The notes below the pieces were generated by a model, which did no database searches, was not told where the DNA came from, and was given only the letters and a program-made list of their open reading frames with translations. A stretch of DNA of 64,000 nt from Sinorhizobium shofinae (GTDB lineage Bacteria > Pseudomonadota > Alphaproteobacteria > Rhizobiales > Rhizobiaceae), in assembly GCA_001704765.1 (NCBI GenBank), contig MBFK01000183.1, positions 1 to 64,000 of the forward strand. The letters are read 5' to 3'. Position 1 is the first letter of the stretch. The number at the start of each line of letters is the position of its first letter. Shown here piece by piece: positions 27,190 to 36,556 of this stretch. The position numbers and the translations under genes are program-made.

Positions 27190-28726
27190 TTCTGGTCGCA
27201 GGAAGGATACGATTCACTTGCTGCGACTGCGCCTGAACCGAGTGCTGGCGGCGGCTGGCTACGCCTCGCCTTTCCTGTTTGTGCGCCCGCGGAAGGTACC
27301 AGACGGCGATCGGTCGCCGACGCCCGCGCACGAAGTGCATCTGATCTGGCCGTAGTTCCTCGATTGTGGGCGCCAGATTCGAGCTTTGCGCCCGTGCTGC
27401 GATCAGCAAGTCCTCGCTGACCGCGAGGGACGACCCGATTTTGCGCGTCAGCCGTTCGAGCCTGCTTGCAACATTCACCGTATCGCCCAGCACCGTGTAT
27501 TCGAGGCGACGCTCGTCTCCGATGTTTCCGACGATGACCTCGCCGTAGTGGACGCCGATACCGACCTCGATTGCGTGTTCGCCAGAAGCGAGACGTTGCT
27601 CGTTCCACTGCCGGACCTGCTCCAGCATGTCCCGCGCGCAAGCAAGCGCTCGCGCAGCATCGTCCTTCCGGGGACGAGGGGTGCCAAAATGCACCATGAT
27701 TTCGTCTCCAATATATTTGTCCACGGTCCCGCCGTGGGCAAAGGCAACCGTCGCCAGACGTGCGTGATACTCCTTCAGCAGTTTAACGAGATCCTCTGGT
27801 GCAAGCCCCTCCGAAATCCTGGTGAAGCCCACCATATCGGCAAAGAGGATCGCGGCCGTCTGGAGCGAAGGCTCTCCAAATCCGCTCGTCCCGCTGGACA
27901 ACTCGCGGACGATGTTCGGGGAGAAGTAGCGCGACAAGGCGCTGCGCTGGGCCTCCGCCGCGACCTGCCTACGAACAAGCCGGCGCGAGCGCCAAACAGC
28001 GATCGCGAGGATAATCGTCACGAGCACCAAGAACATCGTCTGATATGAGAGATTGATCAGGCTCACGGAGCGCGGATCGAGCACCAGTGCAATGATCTCA
28101 GCATCACTCAACCCGCCATCGAGCACATCTCTCCCATATGCGATGGAATCGGGCCGCGTTGCGACCCAGCAGTAGGCGATGTTCCAGACGACGATGGTAA
28201 CCGCGCCGCTCCAGACGACGAGGGCTGGCGAGTAGCTGAGCGCCATGCTCACCAGAAACACACCTAGATATAGGAAATTAGGCAGGCGAAGATTGAGCTG
28301 GGACGTCCAGCCTTCGACGGCGAACGGCGAAGGCGTGACAAAGATGTAAGTCAATATCGCTGCGTCGATGACGACGAACGACCACGTCGCCACTGTTGCA
28401 AAGCGACTGCGGCGGGCAAGGCCAAAGGAAAGTGCATTGAGCAACCCGAAAGCCACGATGGCAGCCACATATAGGCCCGAACGGTCGAGCGGCACGGCAA
28501 GTACCGCCCCCAAGGCGAGCGTTCCCAGCGCGACCAGCCGGCCCCAGAACATGTAGGCCAGGCCCTTTTTTACTTCACGATCGATAGCATCGCCGAGCGC
28601 CTCCGCGGAGACCAAGGGGGCGGTTGCCTTCTCTGCCAGGTGCCGTCGGGCGCGCTCCAGGAGAAGGGCAACGCATCGCAACATTGTCTTCCAAGGCTTC
28701 AACACTGGCTCAAAACGGGTTCTCAT
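27149..28726 (-). CDS. Class III adenylate cyclase with membrane domain
   Basis: A 525-aa protein with about six hydrophobic segments (residues 60-250) and a C-terminal class III cyclase domain. Metal-binding aspartates are in LFADMVGFTR and YIGDEIMVHFG, the adenine-selecting lysine in VDKYIGD and aspartate in VLGDTVNVASRLE. All catalytic positions are intact, so ATP to cAMP conversion is expected. The C-terminal 40 residues are basic and variable. It stands alone between two oxidoreductase-related units, convergent with the LysR gene, so its link to them is positional only. Confidence 0.93.
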   Translation of the reverse strand: MRTRFEPVLKPWKTMLRCVALLLERARRHLAEKATAPLVSAEALGDAIDREVKKGLAYMFWGRLVALGTLALGAVLAVPLDRSGLYVAAIVAFGLLNALSFGLARRSRFATVATWSFVVIDAAILTYIFVTPSPFAVEGWTSQLNLRLPNFLYLGVFLVSMALSYSPALVVWSGAVTIVVWNIAYCWVATRPDSIAYGRDVLDGGLSDAEIIALVLDPRSVSLINLSYQTMFLVLVTIILAIAVWRSRRLVRRQVAAEAQRSALSRYFSPNIVRELSSGTSGFGEPSLQTAAILFADMVGFTRISEGLAPEDLVKLLKEYHARLATVAFAHGGTVDKYIGDEIMVHFGTPRPRKDDAARALACARDMLEQVRQWNEQRLASGEHAIEVGIGVHYGEVIVGNIGDERRLEYTVLGDTVNVASRLERLTRKIGSSLAVSEDLLIAARAQSSNLAPTIEELRPDQMHFVRGRRRPIAVWYLPRAHKQERRGVASRRQHSVQAQSQQVNRILPATRITTFDISRRLPPP

Positions 28727-29059
28727 CGATCATCTCGTTGGGTGTGGCTTCACGGCGATTACTGGCGGTCAACGATCAACCTCGGAGAGACAGTACCTTT
28801 GAACTGGCTGCGCGATTAGCGCCGGAAATGCGCATGCTCTTATAGAGAGGATCGATCAGTCGGCTGATGATGTTCGCTCAACCGAGAGGCACACATGAAC
28901 TGGGCCCATGACGGCAAGCGAATTGGCAGAGGTAATCGAATGCTGCTCGACCGTTTATATGGTCGGCATCGAACGGCTTGAGCAGGAACGAAATGCCGCT
29001 CGACCCCGAGCATGGCGCGCCGGAAACAGTGAGCCGGTGCCAACCGAGAGAACAAAAGA
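28727..29059. other. Divergent promoter region, cyclase / cyclophilin-like
   Basis: 333 bp with no supported gene. Overlapping short frames exist but lack ribosome-binding sites. It presumably holds the promoters of the cyclase and the second cyclophilin-like gene. I did not find a third copy of the T-N11-A operator here. Confidence 0.5.
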
Positions 29060-29530
29060 ATGTCGCTCATCAATCGTCAAGTCGTTGCGCTCTTGCTCGC
29101 AGCCCATTCGGTCGCATTGCCCACCATGTCCTTTGCTCAAACAAAGGATCGCAATCCGACTTCCGTGATTGGTACGATCGTGCGGTTCACCGATGGTGCA
29201 ACGACGGTTGACGTAACAGTCGGCGAGGACAGTCCAGCAGTGCGCGACTTCCTTTCGATGCTCCCACTCAAGCTCAAGCTTGAGGAATTCGCCGGCCGTG
29301 AAAAGATCAGCTATCTTCCCCGCAAGCTCAAGCACAGCGGCTCCCCCGGATCCGACCCTGAAGACGGCGATCTCATCTACTTTGTCCCATGGGGAAACCT
29401 AGGCTTCTATTACAACACAGCCGGGATCGATTACTCGGACCAGACGCTTCACATCGGAACCTACAAGGCGTCGCTCGGTACACTCAACAAGCTGACAGAG
29501 CAGCCGGTAACCGTCGAGATCCTTCAGTGA
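29060..29530 (+). CDS. Exported cyclophilin-like-fold protein, second copy
   Basis: A 156-aa protein with an N-terminal signal (RQVVALLLAAHSVALPTMSFA) and a domain matching the protein at 21241-21690: SPAVRDFLSMLPLKLKLEEF, KISYLPRKL and YFVPWGNLGFYY. Secretion into the periplasm is expected. Its partner genes are gone on the right, because a truncated hydrolase and then the Tn7-like module follow. Confidence 0.88.
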   Translation: MSLINRQVVALLLAAHSVALPTMSFAQTKDRNPTSVIGTIVRFTDGATTVDVTVGEDSPAVRDFLSMLPLKLKLEEFAGREKISYLPRKLKHSGSPGSDPEDGDLIYFVPWGNLGFYYNTAGIDYSDQTLHIGTYKASLGTLNKLTEQPVTVEILQ

Positions 29531-29720
29531 CCAGGAACTCGTAGCAGCCCACAGCGCGTTCGCATCGGCTTGTGCTGCAGGCCAACCCAACCCGCGACAC
29601 ACTCGATGTGCGCGACTTCCATCCGTAAGGCGCGAGACTTCCGCCGACTGGCGGCGGCAAGACCCTGTGTTTCCACCCAACACCTGAGCCGATCCGGCAA
29701 TGACAAAATGGAGACAAGCT

Positions 29721-29993
29721 ATGACTGACAACCACAGCTCTGAAATGCAAAACCCCGAATCCGACCTCGACGTCGACCGCCGGAACTTGCTCAAGGCGGC
29801 CGGGGTCGGCGTGGCGGCCCTCAGTGCGATGTCGATCCTCAATATCCCCTTCGCAGGAGCGCAAGATATGTCCAAAGGTGCCGATAATTTCTACAAGAGC
29901 GACCGCGTGATGCGCGAAAAGGTGACGTTCAAAACGCAGTACCGACTCAACGTCGCAGGCAACCTGCTCCTGCCGAACAAACTCGACCGTGAT
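29721..29993 (+). pseudogene. Tat-exported alpha/beta hydrolase, 5' fragment
   Basis: GGAGACAAGCT precedes the ATG at 29721. The product begins with an acidic leader, a twin-arginine signal (DRRNLLKAAGVGVAALSAMS) and the segment KVTFKTQYRLNVAGNLLLP, which is the usual start of dienelactone-hydrolase-like alpha/beta hydrolases of about 330-370 aa. After LDRD (about residue 90) the similarity stops and the frame runs into unrelated sequence ending at 30125. The catalytic part is missing and is not found to the right of the transposon module, so the gene was cut by an insertion and then lost its 3' part. Confidence 0.75.
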
Positions 29994-29999
29994 TGTAGT
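29991..29999. repeat. Candidate left terminal repeat of the Tn7-like element
   Basis: GATTGTAGT at the point where the hydrolase reading frame loses its homology. It is an exact inverted match to ACTACAATC at 37480-37488. TGTAGT (from 29994) gives the TGT...ACA ends common in Tn7-like elements. Confidence 0.5.
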
Positions 30000-30121
30000 A
30001 TCTACGCTCCATCTCACACCTCAGCTTTCCAAGGTTTCGAAATTGATACCGACCCGGCCACCCGGGGATTGTTCGCCTATCAGCCCATTCCGCCAATGCA
30101 CTTGATCCAAGTGCTCTCTGG

Positions 30122-32515
30122 TTAGGCACTCGCCAGAACATCTGCGATGGGCTTGAAGCGCCTACGACTATTGTCCTTGAGCAAAGTGGCCCGTTCGACC
30201 AACAGACACCTCGCCAACCCACTCCCTGCTCTGAGTTGCCTGTGTCCATCTTCGATTTTCGGGAGGGACCAATCAGCCAAGTTCAATGATACCATCTCAC
30301 CCAGTATTCGATCCCAGGTGCCGTCTTCGGCCCAAATCTGAAATCGGCGTCTCAGATGTCCTAGCCGCCCATGAACCTTACCGAATGAGCGCCAAGTGCT
30401 GCCCGAACGAAGAACAGCAAGCATATCCTCCAGATCCCGACGGTTCTCCTGGTGGGTGTCGCCTCTGGAGCGGGTTAAAGAAGATACCAGTGGCTGGAGC
30501 CTTAGCCATTGAGCGTCGGACAATTGCGAAGCCTCCGGCGGCCTACGCTCTTCGATCGCCGCTTGCAGCGGGTCAAAATCTATTGACTGGCGGAACCATA
30601 TGACGCGCTCGCCGCCTGGAAGCCTAAGCGCAGGCGACACACCGCGCGCAGCCAACACCTTGCGCAGGGAATACACGTCAACGTCACAACCTCGGAGACC
30701 AAGCGCCGCTTGGATTGCAGGCGTCGATATGTATTGATCAGCAAAGCGGCGGGCTTCCTCGATCGTCGGTCTCTTCGCAATAAGTCTGTATTCGACAGCC
30801 AGTGTGATAGTGTTGGGATTCTCGCCGGCCAGAAGGGCGACCTCGCTTTGCACAAGGCGAACATCCCGTTTGTCATGTACATAATTCGCTAATCGACTGA
30901 TGTGCTCTACTGCGAGAGACGTCATGACCGCGGATAGCCTTCCGCGAATCTGCCAAACCGGAAGCTCGCCTTCCAGGATCGCTTTGAATATCGCGTCCCA
31001 GCGCGCATTCAGCTCCCCGCCGAGCCGGTTGATACCGGCGGTGATCCGGATCGCACATTTTGGAGGCGCTCCAAGCTGCGCCGTCTTCATCATGCGAGAA
31101 CAAAGGCTCTCGAGACTGTCCTTATGATAGTAGGCCTTCCCCGAAGAACAACTGACGATAGGCCCCCGTTCCCGGACGATCAGGCCTGCGTCAGCCAAAT
31201 CGGCAACTGCCGATGGAGGGATGCCCAACGCTACCGCCGCTTTCGTTGACGGTTCGAGCTTCTCTTTCAGGGAAAATGCCTGCTCGAGTTCCGACGCTCT
31301 GAACAGGGTCGGCCCTTTGCCTCCAGCCGTCCTTATGACCGTAAAATCGGGACTGGCAGCAATCTGGTTTGCTACGAATTTTCGCGTGCGTCCCACCAAT
31401 TTTGCCGCCACTTGAGTCGTCACTAGATCGTCACGGTGGCGGTTTTCTGCGCGCCTGACCGATGGGAGCCGCGAGGCGCTCCTCTCCATGTTGGCGTCCA
31501 ACTCCTCACGGAGAAGTTTGCGAAGATCGGGATGAACATGCGGGTCCAGCGTGACCGACAACAGTGGGCCAAGTTCCTTGTGGATCCCGAAGAACCCCTG
31601 CCGTCGCAGAGCACCCTCCCGGATTTCCTCAGCGATCGCCTGGATTGTGTCGGGCCAATCGATGAGTGCGCGGCCGACGCGTGCAAGTAAATCCGGAGTG
31701 AACCGCTTGTAGTCTTTCGCAGCGAATGGCCTGTTTAGTGTTTTTCCACGAAACTCGGAAGGCGTGGTCATCGCACAAACAATTGCTAGGGCGAACTCAA
31801 ACAGATCTCCCCTGTCGAAATTTGATAGGACAGTGGCAGCCGACGTCGATATGCGCGCCCGAAGGACTGGGCTTGGATCGATCAGACCGGTTAGATAGTC
31901 GAGCGCGGCTTCATCGTGAACGTGCACAAGCCGTTGCGGATAGGCTGCTAAATCGACCCCACCTCGGACGAATCCCTCGCCGTCTAGTTTCTCACAGCGA
32001 GGGCAATAAGACACTCCCAGGGTGCGAGTGAAGTTGAACGGAGCTTTGCACACGGGACACGCGTCTAGTAACCATTCTCGACTCTCCGGATCAAATGACA
32101 GCACTTTAAGTCGCCAGATGGCTCGGAGATAAGGAGAATGGCGCATCGATCGGGGGGCCACCCGGAAGCGGGTCCACGTCAGATGTACGGCACGCAAAGC
32201 CGTCCCAAAAAAGTTAATCCAACCTGGCCGGTCTTTCACCGGAGTGGGCCAGATCATGTCGTGCAAAACGTCACTTGCAGAGCCCCCAAAGAGGTTCGCG
32301 ATGCGTTGACGTTCGTAAGTAGAAGCCCGCCCCAGATCCTTTAGAAAAAACTTTCGCATCTCTAAAGCACGCATTATGTCGACCGGACCTTCGTACGAGT
32401 TCTCAGCGCTGGCACGAACCATCAACTCGGCGATGCCCTCACCGGGTCGGGGCGATAATGCAACGGGAAGCCTCGCGCCATCAGACCGGCGTTGGGCTGT
32501 CATCAGGGCGCTCAT
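30122..32515 (-). CDS. tniQ: TniQ/TnsD-family target-selection protein
   Basis: A 797-aa protein with a TniQ-type N-terminal half: ARLPVALSPRPGEGIAELMVRASAEN at the start (the PRPGEGIAELMVRASAEN part is the TniQ hallmark), then a zinc finger CPVC (153-156) and CPRC (171-174). The long C-terminal part has helix-turn-helix-like segments, as in TnsD proteins that recognise a specific attachment site. It overlaps tnsC by 35 bp and is the last gene of the tns operon. The size favours TnsD-like site recognition over the short TniQ found with CRISPR-guided systems. The attachment site is unknown. Confidence 0.9.
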   Translation of the reverse strand: MSALMTAQRRSDGARLPVALSPRPGEGIAELMVRASAENSYEGPVDIMRALEMRKFFLKDLGRASTYERQRIANLFGGSASDVLHDMIWPTPVKDRPGWINFFGTALRAVHLTWTRFRVAPRSMRHSPYLRAIWRLKVLSFDPESREWLLDACPVCKAPFNFTRTLGVSYCPRCEKLDGEGFVRGGVDLAAYPQRLVHVHDEAALDYLTGLIDPSPVLRARISTSAATVLSNFDRGDLFEFALAIVCAMTTPSEFRGKTLNRPFAAKDYKRFTPDLLARVGRALIDWPDTIQAIAEEIREGALRRQGFFGIHKELGPLLSVTLDPHVHPDLRKLLREELDANMERSASRLPSVRRAENRHRDDLVTTQVAAKLVGRTRKFVANQIAASPDFTVIRTAGGKGPTLFRASELEQAFSLKEKLEPSTKAAVALGIPPSAVADLADAGLIVRERGPIVSCSSGKAYYHKDSLESLCSRMMKTAQLGAPPKCAIRITAGINRLGGELNARWDAIFKAILEGELPVWQIRGRLSAVMTSLAVEHISRLANYVHDKRDVRLVQSEVALLAGENPNTITLAVEYRLIAKRPTIEEARRFADQYISTPAIQAALGLRGCDVDVYSLRKVLAARGVSPALRLPGGERVIWFRQSIDFDPLQAAIEERRPPEASQLSDAQWLRLQPLVSSLTRSRGDTHQENRRDLEDMLAVLRSGSTWRSFGKVHGRLGHLRRRFQIWAEDGTWDRILGEMVSLNLADWSLPKIEDGHRQLRAGSGLARCLLVERATLLKDNSRRRFKPIADVLASA

Positions 32516-33494
32516 TTTTGATAACCTTGATTGAGCGAGGATTGACGAAAGGATTGTGATCTATGAGACCAGCACCGCGCGCCCATTCGTCCGCAGCTTG
32601 GACGAGGTGTTCACGCTGGACACAGCGGGCACCCTGTTCGAAAGCAATTATGCAGGCGGCTAGAACGACGCCTGAAACACTTCCAATCTTTCCGCGTGAG
32701 ACAATGTGCAGACACGCTGGGATATCGCCACTGAGCAGGTCAGTTTCATCCGGGAAAATCCCGTGCTGACGTAGCTTCAGACCCAGGCGACCGCAGTATT
32801 CGAGAAATATCGTCCGCTCCTTAGGCTTGAGCAGATCGAGCGGGGCAAAATCCAGTTCTTTCAGACAGCGCTCCGCCAGTTGCGGGTCGCCGAACAGGTG
32901 ATGTCTTGCCTCTGGAATTCCGATAAAAACGATTGGCACAAGACCCACGATCAGCATGATTTTCATGGTATCTGTGACAGCCGTGGAATCTGACGTGCCA
33001 GCAGATCGTTTACGTTGCCGATCGCCGGAAAGATGCTGGACCTCGTCAATAATCAGAAGTTCCGTCCCAAACTTGCGCATGAGATCGTAGGCGCGTCTCT
33101 TCATCGCCGCTTCGGTGCCGTGTGGATACGGGTCACCCAGGGCGACCAGCACATCGTGCACAAAAGACTTCGTCGTGGCTTTCGCCGTAAGCGTTACATG
33201 CAGTACGATCTTTTGTTCTCGGGCGATCGTCTCGCGATCTAAACTCTCGTCGAATAGGCCCGCTTTGATGACGTCATCGACGACCTTCGTATCGATGTAC
33301 GTCCTGACACTCATAGACTTTCCCGAGTGTGTCGGCGCGAAAATTGATATGAACTTCTTGGGGCTGCGGGGGCGCGTGCGTTTGGTTTCTCTGAGGATGT
33401 CAAACCACATGTGCGCCTCCTCAAGCCGAGGATGCTTGATCCGAATGCAATCGAATTTGTTCAGGATGTCACTGATGGAAGTTGCAGTTGACAT
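32481..33494 (-). CDS. tnsC: TnsC/TniB-family AAA+ ATPase
   Basis: A 337-aa AAA+ regulator of transposition. The Walker A is APTHSGKS (residues 53-60), an alanine replacing the usual first glycine, with Walker B LLIIDE (146-151) and a sensor-like VPIVFIGIPEA. These ATPases link target recognition (TniQ) to the transposase (TnsB). The length lies between TniB (about 300 aa) and TnsC of Tn7 (555 aa). It starts 12 bp after tnsB. Confidence 0.9.
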   Translation of the reverse strand: MSTATSISDILNKFDCIRIKHPRLEEAHMWFDILRETKRTRPRSPKKFISIFAPTHSGKSMSVRTYIDTKVVDDVIKAGLFDESLDRETIAREQKIVLHVTLTAKATTKSFVHDVLVALGDPYPHGTEAAMKRRAYDLMRKFGTELLIIDEVQHLSGDRQRKRSAGTSDSTAVTDTMKIMLIVGLVPIVFIGIPEARHHLFGDPQLAERCLKELDFAPLDLLKPKERTIFLEYCGRLGLKLRQHGIFPDETDLLSGDIPACLHIVSRGKIGSVSGVVLAACIIAFEQGARCVQREHLVQAADEWARGAGLIDHNPFVNPRSIKVIKNERPDDSPTPV

Positions 33495-33506
33495 GTTACA
33501 TCCTCC

Positions 33507-35777
33507 TCAATCGAGATCTTCCGCCAGGCAGCGGAGAGCGGCATTAGAATCCTCAACCATCGTCGGAGCTCGAGGTATTTCCACTGACGGGGCTGAGACG
33601 TTATGGCTAGGCAACTTGGCCTTTGCGGCCTTCCTCTGCCTGGCACGGACGGAGGCACGAGTTGCCTTCTTCCCGCCTCGGCGGAAGCTCTTTGCTGCGA
33701 ACCCCTCGTCCTCCCGGTATTTCATCGGGAGGTCCACGAACAGGTTGCAGCCGTCCATGCCGGTGACGCTGGGGTCGTCGAAACTTTCGACAATGGTGTC
33801 ACCCGGCACCAGGCGCATTTCGCTGTGGTAGGCGCGGGCTTTCTTACGTGCTTCACGATATGGCCCGGACCTGGCTTCGGACTCAAGGCGGCGGCGGAAC
33901 GCAGCGCGCGCTGCGCATTTCTCTTGGTCCGTATGAAAAGCCAGGTTCTCTCGTTCAGCATATTCGCGAACGAGTTCTGCCGTGCGCCACGAACATCCGG
34001 CCGAGAATTTTGCATCGACGTTCGGCAATCGAACAAGCCGCTTCCGATGGTAGTCCCAGACGTCAATGAAGGAACAATCGGACTGGGCGAATGTAAATTG
34101 CACCTTTACGGTGCCGGTGCTGAGCGGAGTGTTTCGCTGTTCTCGGGCTTTTGAGTAGCGAAGCAATGCATCGAGAAGGCCAGAGGTCTGTACAGTATCG
34201 TGGAACCGGTGTCTCTCGTAAGTGATCCCGTGAGTTGTAAGCGAACCGTGCCTGACACCGCCGAACAGACGATCGACCATATTAGTATCGTCAACGAGAT
34301 GTCGATGTCCCTTGGCCACCCCATCGCGCCACTCCTGCGCCGGCGCGCGACCAACCCCAGAACCCGCTTCCACGTGATAACACGTCACAACGAAGTCCCA
34401 GAACAAGTCCTGCAGTACTTCAATTCCGGGGCCAGCCTCCTTCTCTGGAGCTAAGCCGCGCAAAGACATTTCAGACGGTTTGTAGGCGATGCCGCTTTTC
34501 ATGCGATGCCAGATCGCATCGTTGAAAGTCTTGAATAACCGCTCGCAGAGGGCTTTGTACTCTGGAGTCTTGACGGGTGCCCACTCGACACTGATTCCGA
34601 CGTTCTCGCAACTCGCCTGGAACGCGGTGCCTGTATTCTCCCACGCATTGTCCACGACCGCGGTGCCTATTTTGCCGTATCCGTCAGTCGCTCCCTTGTG
34701 ATACCCATACCTGGCAATCAGAAAATCTTTCCGTCGGACAACCTGCTTCAACGCTTCCATTATCGTTAGCAGCGATGGGGGTTCGAACGTCAGTATCCCG
34801 GCCAAGAGCATCGTCGATTTTACGTCAACAGCGATCGTAAGCCACGGGCGCTCTTTTAGAATTGTCTCAGCGGCCTCATCGGTGATCGGTGCCCAAGTGT
34901 CGACACGAGTTGCGTCGAAAATTACCCTCTCAAGAATGCGTTCCGCCTGGATAGATGGGCTTGTACCGTGGTATCGGCGCATTCCGGCCCGCTTTCCCCA
35001 TTTTCGGGTATACAACTCCGCGGTCGCGGCCTTATGGATCCACAAACGCACGGTCTCTCGGTCCGGGCGCTCTAAAGGCGGGAGTCCATTTGAAACCCGG
35101 CGCTGCGACTCCAGATCTACCTTCTCCAAAAACGTGTTGGTCGCGTCGCAGATGCGGATGGTGCCACCTGACTTGGGAGTGTAGAAGTCCCGGATCGCCT
35201 CCTCCTTCAGCTGAAGGATCGCTGGCGGCCAGTGCGCAGTTGGCTCGTGCGTGAAGTAATCTTCGTAGTACGCTAAGACAGTCCGATTGCCCTTTTCACC
35301 GACCTCCAGCGCTCGGAGAAGAGTTGATTTGGAAGGCTCCCATTGAAAACCCTCTCGACGCGCCTCCTTTCGCAGTTCGCGAAGTAGTCGAGGCACTGAC
35401 TTCTGGCCTGACTGCTGATCATGACCGTTCGCGTAGAAACACAACGTCCGGGCGCGCTCGAGCCGCCACGCTACGTCCTGACGAGCCTTTCGCTCTGTCT
35501 TACTGATCAACGCCTCGTTTGGATCCTCGACCACCCGAGGGTCGAAGCCGATTGCCTCCAACCCATTCTTGAGGTGCCGCACACGGATCGCGAAGCCGTT
35601 GTGGCGCTTCGCAAGAAACTCGCTCTCCCCCACTGGGAACTTGCGCCCGGTAGTGCAGTTCTCGAAGATGAGCTTTCCAGAACGCTTTTGCTCAATGAAA
35701 GTGCAGTCAACTTCGCGCCTTCCGAGCGTCAAGCGGTACATCTCGCCAACGTGAGCATCGCAGTCCAACATTGTCAT
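33507..35777 (-). CDS. tnsB: TnsB-family DDE transposase
   Basis: A 756-aa Mu/TnsB-type transposase starting at the ATG at 35777, which overlaps the tnsA stop by 4 bp (ATGA). The DDE catalytic triad is D288 (VIFDATRVD), D376 (AVVDNAWEN) and E412 (KALCERLFKTF). The N-terminal 270 residues carry DNA-binding helices and the C-terminus is Lys/Arg-rich (GKKATRASVRARQRKAAKAK). Together with TnsA it would cut at both transposon strands and join the 3' ends to target DNA. Intact as read. Confidence 0.94.
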   Translation of the reverse strand: MTMLDCDAHVGEMYRLTLGRREVDCTFIEQKRSGKLIFENCTTGRKFPVGESEFLAKRHNGFAIRVRHLKNGLEAIGFDPRVVEDPNEALISKTERKARQDVAWRLERARTLCFYANGHDQQSGQKSVPRLLRELRKEARREGFQWEPSKSTLLRALEVGEKGNRTVLAYYEDYFTHEPTAHWPPAILQLKEEAIRDFYTPKSGGTIRICDATNTFLEKVDLESQRRVSNGLPPLERPDRETVRLWIHKAATAELYTRKWGKRAGMRRYHGTSPSIQAERILERVIFDATRVDTWAPITDEAAETILKERPWLTIAVDVKSTMLLAGILTFEPPSLLTIMEALKQVVRRKDFLIARYGYHKGATDGYGKIGTAVVDNAWENTGTAFQASCENVGISVEWAPVKTPEYKALCERLFKTFNDAIWHRMKSGIAYKPSEMSLRGLAPEKEAGPGIEVLQDLFWDFVVTCYHVEAGSGVGRAPAQEWRDGVAKGHRHLVDDTNMVDRLFGGVRHGSLTTHGITYERHRFHDTVQTSGLLDALLRYSKAREQRNTPLSTGTVKVQFTFAQSDCSFIDVWDYHRKRLVRLPNVDAKFSAGCSWRTAELVREYAERENLAFHTDQEKCAARAAFRRRLESEARSGPYREARKKARAYHSEMRLVPGDTIVESFDDPSVTGMDGCNLFVDLPMKYREDEGFAAKSFRRGGKKATRASVRARQRKAAKAKLPSHNVSAPSVEIPRAPTMVEDSNAALRCLAEDLD

Positions 35778-36556
35778 CGCTCCCGCTCTACCAACGCTAC
35801 GCGGCATCGATCGCGTGGGGCGGCAAGTTCGATACAAAGGACCCGATCGAAGTGAAGGGCACTGATCGAGGCCATGGTGTTTGGAAAACCACCTAGCGCG
35901 TTGACTAATTCCGACAGTAGCGAGCATCCCCCCCGATTTGCGAGATAATCCTGGACGAACAACGCGTCAGTTCTCGAATATTTGCAGAACCGGTCTGCGG
36001 TTATCTCGCGAACCGAGGTGAGATCGACACAGTCGATACCGCTGCTCCTGGTGACCACGGCAAAGTAATACCCAAGCTTCTGATAAACTTCCTTCGCCAA
36101 CCTAAGCTTAGATCGGTATTGTCGATCATCGTTCCTTGGATCATCGTCGTTTTTGATCTCGAGGACTAGCCGCGAAGGGCTGGCGCTAAGAACAGGCTTT
36201 GGATCCCACGCCATTGAGGCGACTGCCAAAGGGACGCCGGAACATATCTCCTGGGCTAGCGAGGGCTCCACCGTTAGTTCGAGGTCAGGAATATAGTGAA
36301 GCGGAACAGGTTGTCCCCTGACAAAAATGTCCAAGCGGTGAGATTGCGACATCACACCCGCAACACGCCACGAAATATCGCTAAGAACTATCGCCGGGAG
36401 TTCAGCGAGTCTGGATTCCCAAGGTAGATGTCGCCCCTGGGACTTCCGGGCGCTATAGTAACCTGTCCGAGATGGCCGACCGCCACACAGTATGCGGCGT
36501 ATCGGGCCGCCCTCTCTGGATCTCACTATACGGCCGATGAATAGCGACGCTGCCAT
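35774..36556 (-). CDS. tnsA: TnsA-family endonuclease
   Basis: A 260-aa restriction-enzyme-fold nuclease. The catalytic residues expected for TnsA are E47 (LPWESRLAE), D91 (YIPDLEL), E133 and K135 (LVLEIKND). It cuts the 5' transposon ends, which makes transposition cut-and-paste rather than copy-and-paste. It is the first gene of the leftward tns operon. GGAGCG precedes the ATG at 36556. The divergence from Tn7 TnsA (273 aa) is large, but all active-site motifs are recognisable. Confidence 0.88.
   Translation of the reverse strand: MAASLFIGRIVRSREGGPIRRILCGGRPSRTGYYSARKSQGRHLPWESRLAELPAIVLSDISWRVAGVMSQSHRLDIFVRGQPVPLHYIPDLELTVEPSLAQEICSGVPLAVASMAWDPKPVLSASPSRLVLEIKNDDDPRNDDRQYRSKLRLAKEVYQKLGYYFAVVTRSSGIDCVDLTSVREITADRFCKYSRTDALFVQDYLANRGGCSLLSELVNALGGFPNTMASISALHFDRVLCIELAAPRDRCRVALVERER

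Noticed and set aside
28908..29168. 86-codon plus-strand frame before the second cyclophilin-like gene
   Set aside because: It overlaps the well-supported signal-peptide gene in another frame and lacks a ribosome-binding site.
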